From positions 1-5,194 of the forward strand of contig JAEZJH010000021.1 in NCBI GenBank assembly GCA_023436385.1: a DNA stretch of 5,194 bases. Direction: 5' to 3'. Both the position numbers and the translations under genes were made by a program. This document shows, piece by piece, positions 1 through 5,194 of the stretch (the first letter of the stretch is position 1; each line of letters starts with the position of its first letter). Source of the stretch: Pseudomonadota bacterium (lineage in GTDB: Bacteria > Myxococcota > Myxococcia > Myxococcales > Vulgatibacteraceae). Below the pieces are notes generated by a model, which saw only the letters and a program-made list of their open reading frames with translations, was not told the origin of the DNA and ran no database searches.

Positions 1-70
1 GACCGGGCCCCGGGCCGCGCCGGACGCTCGTGGGTCGGACGGCCGGCCCCCGGTGACGGGCGGCCCACCG

Positions 71-97
71 CCGACGAAGTGTGACGGTTCGGTGACG
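71..97 (-). promoter_or_regulatory. Pho-box-like direct repeat upstream of the Na/Pi transporter
   Basis: Read on the minus strand, this stretch contains TCGTCAC (97-91 plus one base), a 4-base spacer CGAA, then CCGTCAC, so the CGTCAC cores at 92-97 and 81-86 are exactly 11 bp apart. A degenerate third unit, CGTCGG (71-76), follows 10 bp on. The architecture of 7-bp repeat, 4-bp spacer and 7-bp repeat is that of the PhoB-binding Pho box (CTGTCAT-like repeats at 11-bp period). The second unit matches CTGTCAC at 6 of 7 positions. It lies 64-90 bp before the first plausible start of a phosphate-transporter-type gene. Orientation is opposite to the usual E. coli arrangement, and no clear -10 was found next to it, so the assignment is tentative. 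Confidence 0.35.
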
Positions 98-150
98 AGT
101 GGATGGCGGGTCGAGGCCCCGTGTTAGGGGGCGGCCGTCTCCCCCTCCCC

Positions 151-163
151 GAGGTTCGCCATC
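151..163 (+). promoter_or_regulatory. Shine-Dalgarno GAGG ahead of a possible ATC start codon
   Basis: GAGG at 151-154 is followed by a 6-base spacer and ATC at 161-163, in frame with the transporter gene. No comparable purine-rich site precedes the TTG at 188, whose upstream 10-15 bases are pyrimidine-rich. Starting at 161 adds nine residues (M/I-ETLSFLLR) that extend the hydrophobic first helix, as expected in this family. The reading frame upstream is closed by TAG at 125-127, and no ATG, GTG or TTG lies between that stop and 188. AUC initiation is rare, so a base error at 163 (ATG read as ATC) is an equal possibility. Confidence 0.45.
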
Positions 164-187
164 GAGACGCTCTCCTTTCTCCTCCGG

Positions 188-1876
188 TTGCTCGGCTCCC
201 TGGGTGTCTTCCTGTTCGGCATGAAGCTGATGTCGGACGGGCTCCAGCTGGTGGCCGGCGACCGGATGAAGCGCCTCCTGGGTGCGCTCACCGCCAACCG
301 CTTCACCGCGGTCCTCACCGGCCTGGGCATCACCGCGATCATCCAGTCGAGCTCCGCCACCACGGTGATGGTGGTCAGCTTCGTGTCCGCCCAGCTGATG
401 ACCCTGTTCCAGGCCATCGGCGTGATCATGGGCGCGAACATCGGCACGACGATGACCGCCTGGCTGGTCTCCCTCCTCGGCTTCCAGATCAAGGTGAGCG
501 CGTTCGCCCTGCCGGCGGTGGGGCTCGGCCTCCCGCTCACCTTCGTCGGCCGCGAGAAGGTGAGGCAGTGGGGCCACGTCCTGGTCGGCTTCGGCCTGCT
601 CTTCCTCGGCCTCGAGCTGCTCAAGGACTCGATCCCGGCGACGAGCGCCGACGAGCTCGCCTGGATCACCCCGCTCACCGGCCACGGGTTCGGCTCGGTG
701 TTGATCTTCGTCGGGATCGGCACCGCGCTGACCCTGGTGCTGCAGTCGAGCTCGGCGACCACCACCCTCACCCTCACCCTCGCGGCGATGGGCTGGCTCC
801 CCTTCGACATCGCCGCGGCGATGGTGCTGGGCGAGAACATCGGCACCACCGTCACCGCCAACCTCGCGGCCCTCACCGGGACCCGGACCGCGAAGCAGGC
901 GGCCCTCGCCCACCTCCTCTTCAATGTCTTCGGGGTCTCTTGGGCGCTGGTCCTCTTCCGCGTCTACCTCCTGCCGGTGGTCGACTGGCTGGTCCCCGGG
1001 GATCCCTTCGTCGACCTCAACACCATCGCCGATCCGGCCGCCCGGGCGGTGGCCGCCGCGGCGATCCCGCTCCACCTGGCGGGCTTCCACACGGCCTTCA
1101 ACCTCACCAACACGGCGATCCTGCTGCCGCTCGCCCGGCAGTTCGAGGCGGTGGTGCGCTGGCTCCTCCCCGACCGCCGCCCCGCTCCCGTTCCGGAACC
1201 GGAGGAGCCGGCGATCCGCTTCCTCTCGCCGGCCTTGATCGAGTCGCCGGAGCTGCGCGTCGTCCAGGCCGGCAAGGAGCTCGAACACATGGCCGGGCTG
1301 GTGCGCGAGACGTACGGGGACGCGATGCGGGTCTTCGCCGATCCGACCGACGTGCCGCCGCAGCTGGTGGAGGCGACGCTGGCGCGGGAGGAGCGGATCG
1401 ATCGCCTGGAACGCGAGATCGTCGAGCACCTGATCGAGGCCTCGCGCGCCCCCAATACCACGGCGAGCGCCCACGAACTCGCCGCGCTCCTCCAGAACGC
1501 CCACCGGCTCGAGCGGATCGGCGACCATTGTGCGGTGCTGGTGCGCATCGCCCGCCGGGTCCACGGGAGCGGCCACCGCTTCCACGCCGAGGAGGCCCGG
1601 GACCTCGCCGAGCTGGGCGCCCTGGTGGACGCGGCCCTGGTGAACCTCGGCCGGTATCTCGCCGGCGGCAAGCCGGGCGACGTCGAGGAGCTGGAGCGGC
1701 GAATTGACGCGAAGCGGCGAGCCCTGCGGACGAACCACCTCGAACGCCTGCAGTCCGGGGGCACCGACACCGCGGTGCAGGTGGCCTTCCTCGACGCCAT
1801 CGGCATCCTCGAGGAGATCGGCGACCGGGCGGCGGGGATCATCCGCTACGCGGAGCAGATGCAGCTCCCGGCCTGA
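188..1876 (+). CDS. Na/Pi cotransporter family protein with C-terminal PhoU-like domain
   Basis: This is an integral inner-membrane protein of the Na+/phosphate cotransporter (NptA/YjbB-like, Na_Pi_cotrans) family. The family moves inorganic phosphate with Na+, and some bacterial members export it. Numbered from TTG 188, the membrane part (about 1-320) shows the diagnostic inverted duplication: QSSSATT at 53-59 and again at 186-192, and GANIGTT at 82-88 with its partner GENIGTT at 215-221. A proline-rich linker (about 328-346) leads to a soluble helical PhoU-like region (about 353-562) with the repeated signatures ERIGDH (442-447) and EEIGDR (542-547). This suggests coupling of transport to phosphate signalling. 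The 562-residue length fits two-domain members. The coordinate given is the first canonical start (TTG), but the real start is probably 161 (ATC with GAGG in front), giving 571 residues. The gene stands alone, 121 bp before the next. Family assignment is firm; substrate and direction of transport are inferred from the family. Confidence 0.93.
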   Translation: MLGSLGVFLFGMKLMSDGLQLVAGDRMKRLLGALTANRFTAVLTGLGITAIIQSSSATTVMVVSFVSAQLMTLFQAIGVIMGANIGTTMTAWLVSLLGFQIKVSAFALPAVGLGLPLTFVGREKVRQWGHVLVGFGLLFLGLELLKDSIPATSADELAWITPLTGHGFGSVLIFVGIGTALTLVLQSSSATTTLTLTLAAMGWLPFDIAAAMVLGENIGTTVTANLAALTGTRTAKQAALAHLLFNVFGVSWALVLFRVYLLPVVDWLVPGDPFVDLNTIADPAARAVAAAAIPLHLAGFHTAFNLTNTAILLPLARQFEAVVRWLLPDRRPAPVPEPEEPAIRFLSPALIESPELRVVQAGKELEHMAGLVRETYGDAMRVFADPTDVPPQLVEATLAREERIDRLEREIVEHLIEASRAPNTTASAHELAALLQNAHRLERIGDHCAVLVRIARRVHGSGHRFHAEEARDLAELGALVDAALVNLGRYLAGGKPGDVEELERRIDAKRRALRTNHLERLQSGGTDTAVQVAFLDAIGILEEIGDRAAGIIRYAEQMQLPA

Positions 1877-1911
1877 CGGCGAGGCCCCTGCCCGGTCGCC
1901 GCCTCCCGGAC

Positions 1912-1942
1912 TTGCCTTCCCCGCCCCGCTCCGCGGTAGAAC
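1912..1942 (+). promoter_or_regulatory. promoter-like element before the AMP-binding ligase
   Basis: TTGCCT (1912-1917) and TAGAAC (1937-1942) resemble -35 and -10 boxes with a 19-bp spacer, which is longer than ideal. The same TTGCC...GCTCCG...TAGAA pattern recurs before the alcohol dehydrogenase gene with a 17-bp spacer, which supports both. A start point near 1949 would leave a leader of about 48 bases. That leader has only a weak Shine-Dalgarno candidate (GAG at 1986-1988, nine bases before the ATG). Confidence 0.4.
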
Positions 1943-1997
1943 CCGGGGTCCCCGTTTCCCCGGCGGGCGCGCCGCCCCCGGGCACGAGTTCGGCCTC

Positions 1998-3707
1998 ATG
2001 CAGACGGAATCCCCCGACCAGTCCTACCGGGAGCGGTGCGCCGCCCTCCTCGAGAACATCGCCGACTACGTCACCCGGTACGCCCGGGAGACCCCCGACG
2101 TCCTCGCGCTGATCGAGCACAACACCGGGGCGAAGGTGACCTGGAAGCAGCTCGAGGTCTCCGTCGACGCCTTCGCGGCCCGGCTCCTCGCCGCCAACTT
2201 CCGCAAGGGAGACGTCCTCGCCACCAGCCTCCCGCTGGTGAAGGAACACGTCTTCCTGCTCCTCGCCTGCTACCGGATCGGCGTGATCATCGCCCCTCTC
2301 GACCTCCGGCTCCGGCCGGTCGAGATCCTCGCCGCCTTCGAGAAGCTCCAGCCGAAGGGCTACTTCTTCGCCGGGGCGCCGGCGCTCCGGGCGGTGATGA
2401 AGGAGGTCGTCGGCCAGTTCCCCTCGGTGAAGCACTGGGTACAGTTCCAGGGCGAGCCCGAACACATCCTCCCCGGCGCCGTATGGGTGAAGGACTTCAT
2501 CCGCTACATCGTCCCCACGTATCTCTTGGCGAAGCTCACCGGGCGGGTGCGGCGGGCCCGGCGGAAGGTGGGCAAGCGGGACGGCTGCCTGGTGATCTTC
2601 ACCACCGGCTCCACCGGCTCCCCCAAGGCGGCCCTCCTCTGTCACGAGGGCATCCTGGTGCAGAACGTGGGCCTGACCGTCGGCTTTGACTTCCGTTCGA
2701 CCGACCGGGTGCTGGTGAACCTCCCGCCCTCCCACGTCGGCTGCACCACCGAGCTGCTCGGCACCTCGATCCAGGCCGGCGCCACCTCCGTGCTCCTCTG
2801 GATCTTCGACGCGGAGAAGAGCCTCGAGGCGATCGCCAAGCACCGGGTGACCATGCTCGGCCAGATCCCCGCCCTCTTCAACCTCGAGTGGAACCACCCG
2901 CGCTACCGCGAGTTCGACCTCTCCAGCCTCCGGGCCGCCATCTACGGCGGCCAGGGCGTGCCCCGGGCCTTCCTCGACCGCCTCCGGGAGATGGCCCCGG
3001 CGATCGGCACCGGCCTGGGCCTCACCGAGACCTCCGGCTTCTGCACCTACACCGCCCCCGGCGCCACCGCCGCCGACCTGGCGGAGAGCCTGGGCACAAA
3101 CCTGCCCCTCTGCCCGATCTCCGTCCGGGCGCCGATGAACCCCGACGGGACCGCCGGCCGGGAGATGCCGCCGGGAGAAATCGGAGAGATTTGTTTTTCC
3201 GGGCCCCAGCTGTTCCTGGGGTATCTGGGCGACCCCGCCGCCACCGCCGCCGCGATCTCCACGGACGGCGTGCTCTACACCGGCGACCTGGGCTCGTACA
3301 CGGACCGCGGGCTCAAGCTCGCCGGCAGGGCCAAGCTCACCCTCAAGCCGAAGGGCTTCCAGGTGTTCCCCGGCGACGTGGAGAACCACGTGGTCGCCGC
3401 CCTCGCCGACCGGGTCCGGGCGGCGGCGTGTGTCGGCGTCGAGCACGCGATCTGGTCGGAGGGGATCGTGCTCTTCGTCGAATGCCACGAGGAGAAGACG
3501 GTGACCGCCGCCGAGGTGCAGGCGGCCTGTCGGGTGCTCGCCTCCTACGCCCGACCGGGCCACGTGGAGGTCCTGCCCCAGGGCGGGCTGCCGCTGAACC
3601 GGGTGGCGAAGACCGACTACCTGCTGCTCCGGGAGCGGGCCCGGGAGTTGGTCGAGGGGCTGCGGCGCGCCGGGAAGTGGGACGCCCGGTCGTCCGGAAC
3701 CGCGTAG
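1998..3707 (+). CDS. AMP-binding (ANL superfamily) acyl-CoA ligase/synthetase-like protein
   Basis: This 569-residue adenylate-forming enzyme is expected to activate a carboxylic acid with ATP to an acyl-adenylate and then usually to an acyl-CoA thioester. The large N-terminal domain has the P-loop TTGSTGSPK (202-210), the A5 motif GLTET (341-345) and the A7 motif YTGDLG with Asp430. The C-terminal lid has GR at 443-444, then KGFQVFPGDVE (452-462), which resembles the 4-coumarate-CoA ligase/luciferase type. The A10 catalytic lysine is Lys538 in NRVAKTDY. The hinge region reads GRAKLT rather than GRxKD or GRxDD. A very basic stretch (about 183-195) preceded by a hydrophobic segment (167-180) lies just before the P-loop and may contact membrane or acyl carrier. 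The ATG at 1998 was chosen because the N-terminus aligns sensibly with the family; the frame stays open upstream only because of high GC. The substrate cannot be told from sequence alone. It is followed by a YqhD-type reductase gene. Confidence 0.9.
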   Translation: MQTESPDQSYRERCAALLENIADYVTRYARETPDVLALIEHNTGAKVTWKQLEVSVDAFAARLLAANFRKGDVLATSLPLVKEHVFLLLACYRIGVIIAPLDLRLRPVEILAAFEKLQPKGYFFAGAPALRAVMKEVVGQFPSVKHWVQFQGEPEHILPGAVWVKDFIRYIVPTYLLAKLTGRVRRARRKVGKRDGCLVIFTTGSTGSPKAALLCHEGILVQNVGLTVGFDFRSTDRVLVNLPPSHVGCTTELLGTSIQAGATSVLLWIFDAEKSLEAIAKHRVTMLGQIPALFNLEWNHPRYREFDLSSLRAAIYGGQGVPRAFLDRLREMAPAIGTGLGLTETSGFCTYTAPGATAADLAESLGTNLPLCPISVRAPMNPDGTAGREMPPGEIGEICFSGPQLFLGYLGDPAATAAAISTDGVLYTGDLGSYTDRGLKLAGRAKLTLKPKGFQVFPGDVENHVVAALADRVRAAACVGVEHAIWSEGIVLFVECHEEKTVTAAEVQAACRVLASYARPGHVEVLPQGGLPLNRVAKTDYLLLRERARELVEGLRRAGKWDARSSGTA

Positions 3708-3723
3708 CCGGCGCCGCGGAGGC

Positions 3724-3741
3724 CCGGGCGGGTTCGCCCGG
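3724..3741 (+). other. GC-rich hairpin after the ligase stop codon
   Basis: CCGGGCG (3724-3730) and CGCCCGG (3735-3741) form a perfect 7-bp stem with a GGTT loop, 16 bases after the TAG of the ligase gene. No T run follows, so it is not a classical intrinsic terminator. It could stabilise the 3' end of the message or aid termination. Such stems also arise easily by chance in DNA this GC-rich. Confidence 0.25.
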
Positions 3742-3771
3742 TCCCCGGCTCCGTCACCGGGGCCACCCGCC

Positions 3772-3800
3772 TTGCCCGGGCCGGGCGGCTCCGTTAGAAA
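3772..3800 (+). promoter_or_regulatory. promoter of the alcohol dehydrogenase gene, predicted to give a leaderless or near-leaderless mRNA
   Basis: TTGCCC (3772-3777), a 17-bp spacer and TAGAAA (3795-3800) make a good sigma-70-type promoter for a GC-rich genome. Each box matches the consensus at four of six positions. Transcription would begin about seven bases past the -10 box, near 3807, while the ATG is at 3809. No Shine-Dalgarno sequence is present in the eight bases between the -10 box and the ATG, which agrees with leaderless translation. Confidence 0.55.
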
Positions 3801-3808
3801 CGCCGGCC

Positions 3809-4951
3809 ATGAACACCTTCCAGTACTTCAATCCCACCCGCCTCGTCTTCGGCCGGGGCACGATCGCCAAGCTCGACAAGCTGGTCCCCCCCGGCGCCCG
3901 GGTCCTCCTCACCTACGGCAGCGGCTCGATCTTCCAGAACGGCGTCCGCGCCCAGGTCCGCGCGGCCCTGGGCCAGCGCACCGTGGTCGAGTTCGGCGGC
4001 ATCGAACCGAACCCCGACTTCGCCACCCTGCTCCGGGCGGTCGAGGTGCTCCGGGCCGAGCGGCTCGACTTCCTGCTCGCCGTCGGCGGCGGCTCGGTCC
4101 TCGATGGCACCAAGTTCATCGCCGCGGCGGCCCGGTGGACCGGGGGCGATCCCTGGACCATCCTCCAGACCCACGGCGCCGGCGTCCGCGAGGCGGTGCC
4201 GATGGGCGCGGTCCTCACCCTGCCCGCCACCGGCTCGGAGTCGAACGGCACCGCGGTGGTCTCCCGCCGCGAGACCGGCGAGAAGCTCGCCTTCGGCGCG
4301 GAGTGCTGCTACCCGGTCTTCTCCATCCTCGATCCGGAGACCACCTTCTCGCTCCCGCGCCGGCAGGTGCAGAACGGGATCGTCGACACCTTCGTCCACG
4401 TGATGGAGCAGTACGCCACCTACCCCGCCGCCGCGCCGCTGCAGGACCGGCAGTCGGAGGCGATCCTCGCCACCCTGGTCGAATCGGCCCAGGACATCCT
4501 CCGGGAGCCGGCATCCTACGACGCCCGGGCGACGTTCGTCTGGTGCGCCACCCAGGGCCTGAACGGCCTGGTCGCCTGCGGCGTGCCCCAGGACTGGTCG
4601 ACCCACATGATCGGCCACGAGCTGACGGCGTTCTACGGCCTCGATCACGGGCAGACGCTGGCGGTGGTCCTCCCCGGCGTGCTCCGCCACCAGGTCGAGC
4701 GCAAGCGGGCCAAGCTCGCGCAGTTCGGCCGGCGGATCTTCGGGGTCGACGGGGCGGAGGCGGCGATCGAGGCGACCGAGGCCTTCTTCCGGTCGCTGGG
4801 CGTGAAGACCCGGCTCGCCGAGTACGGCGTCGACGCCACGGAGGCGGCGGAGCGAATCTCCCGCCGGTTCCGCGAGCGGGAGACGAAGCTCGGCGAGCAC
4901 AAGGTGATCGGGCCGGACGAGGCGGCGGAGATCCTGCGGATGCGGGCCTGA
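3809..4951 (+). CDS. yqhD: YqhD-type iron-containing alcohol dehydrogenase / NADPH-dependent aldehyde reductase
   Basis: This 380-residue cytoplasmic enzyme of the Fe-ADH family (group III) is expected to reduce short- and medium-chain aldehydes to alcohols, often in detoxifying reactive aldehydes. It is recognisably colinear with E. coli YqhD (387 residues), sharing blocks such as EFGGIEPNP, LLAVGGGSVLDGTKFIAAAA, LTLPATGSESN, LNGL...GVPQDW and THM-GHELTA--GLDH-QTLA. The cofactor loop VGGGS is at 92-96 with Asp99. The metal ligands Asp193, His197, His266 and His280 correspond to Asp194, His198, His267 and His281 of YqhD, where the metal is zinc. The NADPH phosphate loop reads TYGSGSIFQNG (35-45). 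It lacks an Asp that would favour NAD, but has Phe-Gln where YqhD has Lys-Lys. The ATG at 3809 fits the family N-terminus exactly. The gene has its own promoter and a terminator hairpin right after its stop, so it is probably monocistronic. The gene symbol reflects family identity, not a proven orthologue. Confidence 0.93.
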   Translation: MNTFQYFNPTRLVFGRGTIAKLDKLVPPGARVLLTYGSGSIFQNGVRAQVRAALGQRTVVEFGGIEPNPDFATLLRAVEVLRAERLDFLLAVGGGSVLDGTKFIAAAARWTGGDPWTILQTHGAGVREAVPMGAVLTLPATGSESNGTAVVSRRETGEKLAFGAECCYPVFSILDPETTFSLPRRQVQNGIVDTFVHVMEQYATYPAAAPLQDRQSEAILATLVESAQDILREPASYDARATFVWCATQGLNGLVACGVPQDWSTHMIGHELTAFYGLDHGQTLAVVLPGVLRHQVERKRAKLAQFGRRIFGVDGAEAAIEATEAFFRSLGVKTRLAEYGVDATEAAERISRRFRERETKLGEHKVIGPDEAAEILRMRA

Positions 4952-4959
4952 TCGGCCCC

Positions 4960-4988
4960 GGGCCGCTGCCCCCGGGCGGCGGCCCTTT
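4960..4988 (+). terminator. intrinsic terminator-like hairpin after the alcohol dehydrogenase gene
   Basis: Eight bases after the TGA stop, positions 4960-4970 pair with 4975-4985 in an 11-bp stem. Ten pairs are Watson-Crick and one is T-G, and the loop is CCCG. Three T residues (4986-4988) follow, then CC. The stem is very strong but the T run is short, as is common in GC-rich genomes. Confidence 0.6.
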
Positions 4989-5069
4989 CCGCGGCGGAGG
5001 TCCCGACCCGCGTCAAGCCCCCGTTCGGCGGCGAGGGACCGTAACTCCCCGAAACATGGGCACCATCAG

Positions 5070-5100
5070 CCCTCCCGTCCTTCGGGTGGGTTGTCGTTTA
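5070..5100 (+). terminator. second terminator-like hairpin followed by a T-rich tail
   Basis: CCCTCCCG (5070-5077) pairs with CGGGTGGG (5083-5090) as seven base pairs around one T-T mismatch, with a 5-base TCCTT loop. The next ten bases (5091-5100) hold six T residues. The minus-strand continuation is not T-rich, so it would act on + strand transcripts. It could back up the terminator at 4960, or end a short transcript of the 80 bp between them, or attenuate the gene that begins at 5182. Confidence 0.4.
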
Positions 5101-5105
5101 CAGAA

Positions 5106-5133
5106 TGGACGGCCTCTCCCGGCGGGCTATCGT
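5106..5133 (+). promoter_or_regulatory. weak promoter-like element for the gene at the window's end
   Basis: TGGACG (5106-5111) and TATCGT (5128-5133) each share four of six bases with the -35 and -10 consensus and are separated by 16 bp. They lie just after the terminator-like hairpin and about 50 bases ahead of a start codon with a good Shine-Dalgarno site. The match is modest, so this is a candidate only. Confidence 0.25.
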
Positions 5134-5181
5134 CGCCCGGACGTGCCTCCCTTCCCGGGGGGCGCTGGACCTGGAGGGGTC

Positions 5182-5194
5182 ATGAACCGTGGAT
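5182..5194 (+). CDS. start of an unidentified protein, cut by the window end
   Basis: An ATG at 5182 is preceded by GGAGGGG (5173-5179), the strongest Shine-Dalgarno match in the window, with the GGAGG core four bases before the start. Only four codons (M-N-R-G) are visible, so no function can be given. The same frame is open back to an ATG at 5056, but that codon has no ribosome binding site and lies ahead of the hairpin at 5070-5090, so 5182 is preferred. The promoter-like element at 5106-5133 would serve it. Confidence 0.5.

Noticed and set aside
1..84. Tail of an upstream gene ending at TGA 82-84
   Set aside because: Twenty-seven codons of Gly/Arg/Pro-rich sequence with no recognisable end motif; other frames are open for similar lengths, so it cannot be supported.
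124..130. TTAGGG/TAGGGG as a -10 box for the transporter
   Set aside because: No acceptable -35 sequence lies 16-19 bp upstream, and the box itself is poor.
103..1707. A 534-codon + strand frame starting with ATG at 103 that overlaps the transporter
   Set aside because: The product is an Arg/Pro/Gly/His-rich shadow without membrane helices or motifs; the transporter frame is clearly coding.
1878..1900. GGCGA/TCGCC inverted repeat after the transporter stop as a terminator
   Set aside because: A five-pair stem with a 13-base loop and no T run is too weak to call.
1839..3563. A 574-codon open frame on the minus strand across the ligase gene
   Set aside because: Its product is low-complexity (Gly, Glu, Arg, Val, Leu rich) with no family motif. 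It exists because GC-ending codons remove stops on the opposite strand. The + strand frame has all ANL motifs in order.
3743..3762. CCCCGG/CCGGGG inverted repeat between ligase and reductase
   Set aside because: Six pairs with no T run, competing with the better stem at 3724-3741; expected by chance at this GC content.
2888..3808. The in-frame extension of the reductase back to an ATG at 2888
   Set aside because: The extra 307 codons are an Arg/Pro/Gly-rich shadow of the ligase gene; the family N-terminus begins at 3809.
3794..4900. A 368-codon open frame on the minus strand across the reductase gene
   Set aside because: It mirrors the same codon bias, shows no recognisable domain, and overlaps a gene with all YqhD metal and cofactor residues.
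5056..5181. ATG at 5056 as the start of the last gene or of a small protein
   Set aside because: No ribosome binding site, Pro/Gly/Arg-rich translation, and it runs through a terminator-like hairpin; the ATG at 5182 has a strong Shine-Dalgarno site.

Overview
The window is a very GC-rich bacterial segment in which third codon positions are almost always G or C. It carries three complete genes on the + strand and the first codons of a fourth. The base composition, the gene content and promoters of the type TTGCCn-(17 to 19)-TAGAAn would suit a high-GC member of the former Deltaproteobacteria (Myxococcota or Desulfuromonadota-like). That placement is an impression from composition and style and has not been tested by a search. 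No mobile element, CRISPR array, rRNA or tRNA was seen.

Layout. Positions 1-160 are a non-coding leader with an 11-bp-spaced direct repeat (CGTCAC on the minus strand) that resembles a Pho box. It is followed by a Na/Pi cotransporter-type membrane protein with a C-terminal PhoU-like domain (188-1876). The true start of this gene may be a non-canonical ATC at 161. After a 121-bp gap with a promoter-like element comes an AMP-binding (ANL superfamily) ligase (1998-3707). After a 101-bp gap with a strong promoter-like element comes a YqhD-type iron-containing alcohol dehydrogenase/aldehyde reductase (3809-4951). Its predicted transcript starts almost at its ATG, so it may be leaderless. A GC-rich hairpin with a short T run follows its stop codon at once. 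A second terminator-like hairpin lies about 120 bp downstream, then a weak promoter-like element and a Shine-Dalgarno sequence with an ATG that opens a gene running off the window (5182 onward).

How the genes fit together. The transporter looks like a stand-alone phosphate (or other anion) uptake or homeostasis gene, and the repeat upstream is consistent with PhoB-type control. The ligase and the reductase are adjacent and codirectional but each has its own promoter-like element. They could act on a common pathway (carboxylate activation, and aldehyde/alcohol interconversion), but no acyl-CoA reductase lies between them and the link is inference. Overall this is mostly an ordinary chromosomal region. 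The points most worth checking are the possible ATC start, the Pho-box-like repeat and the possible leaderless mRNA.
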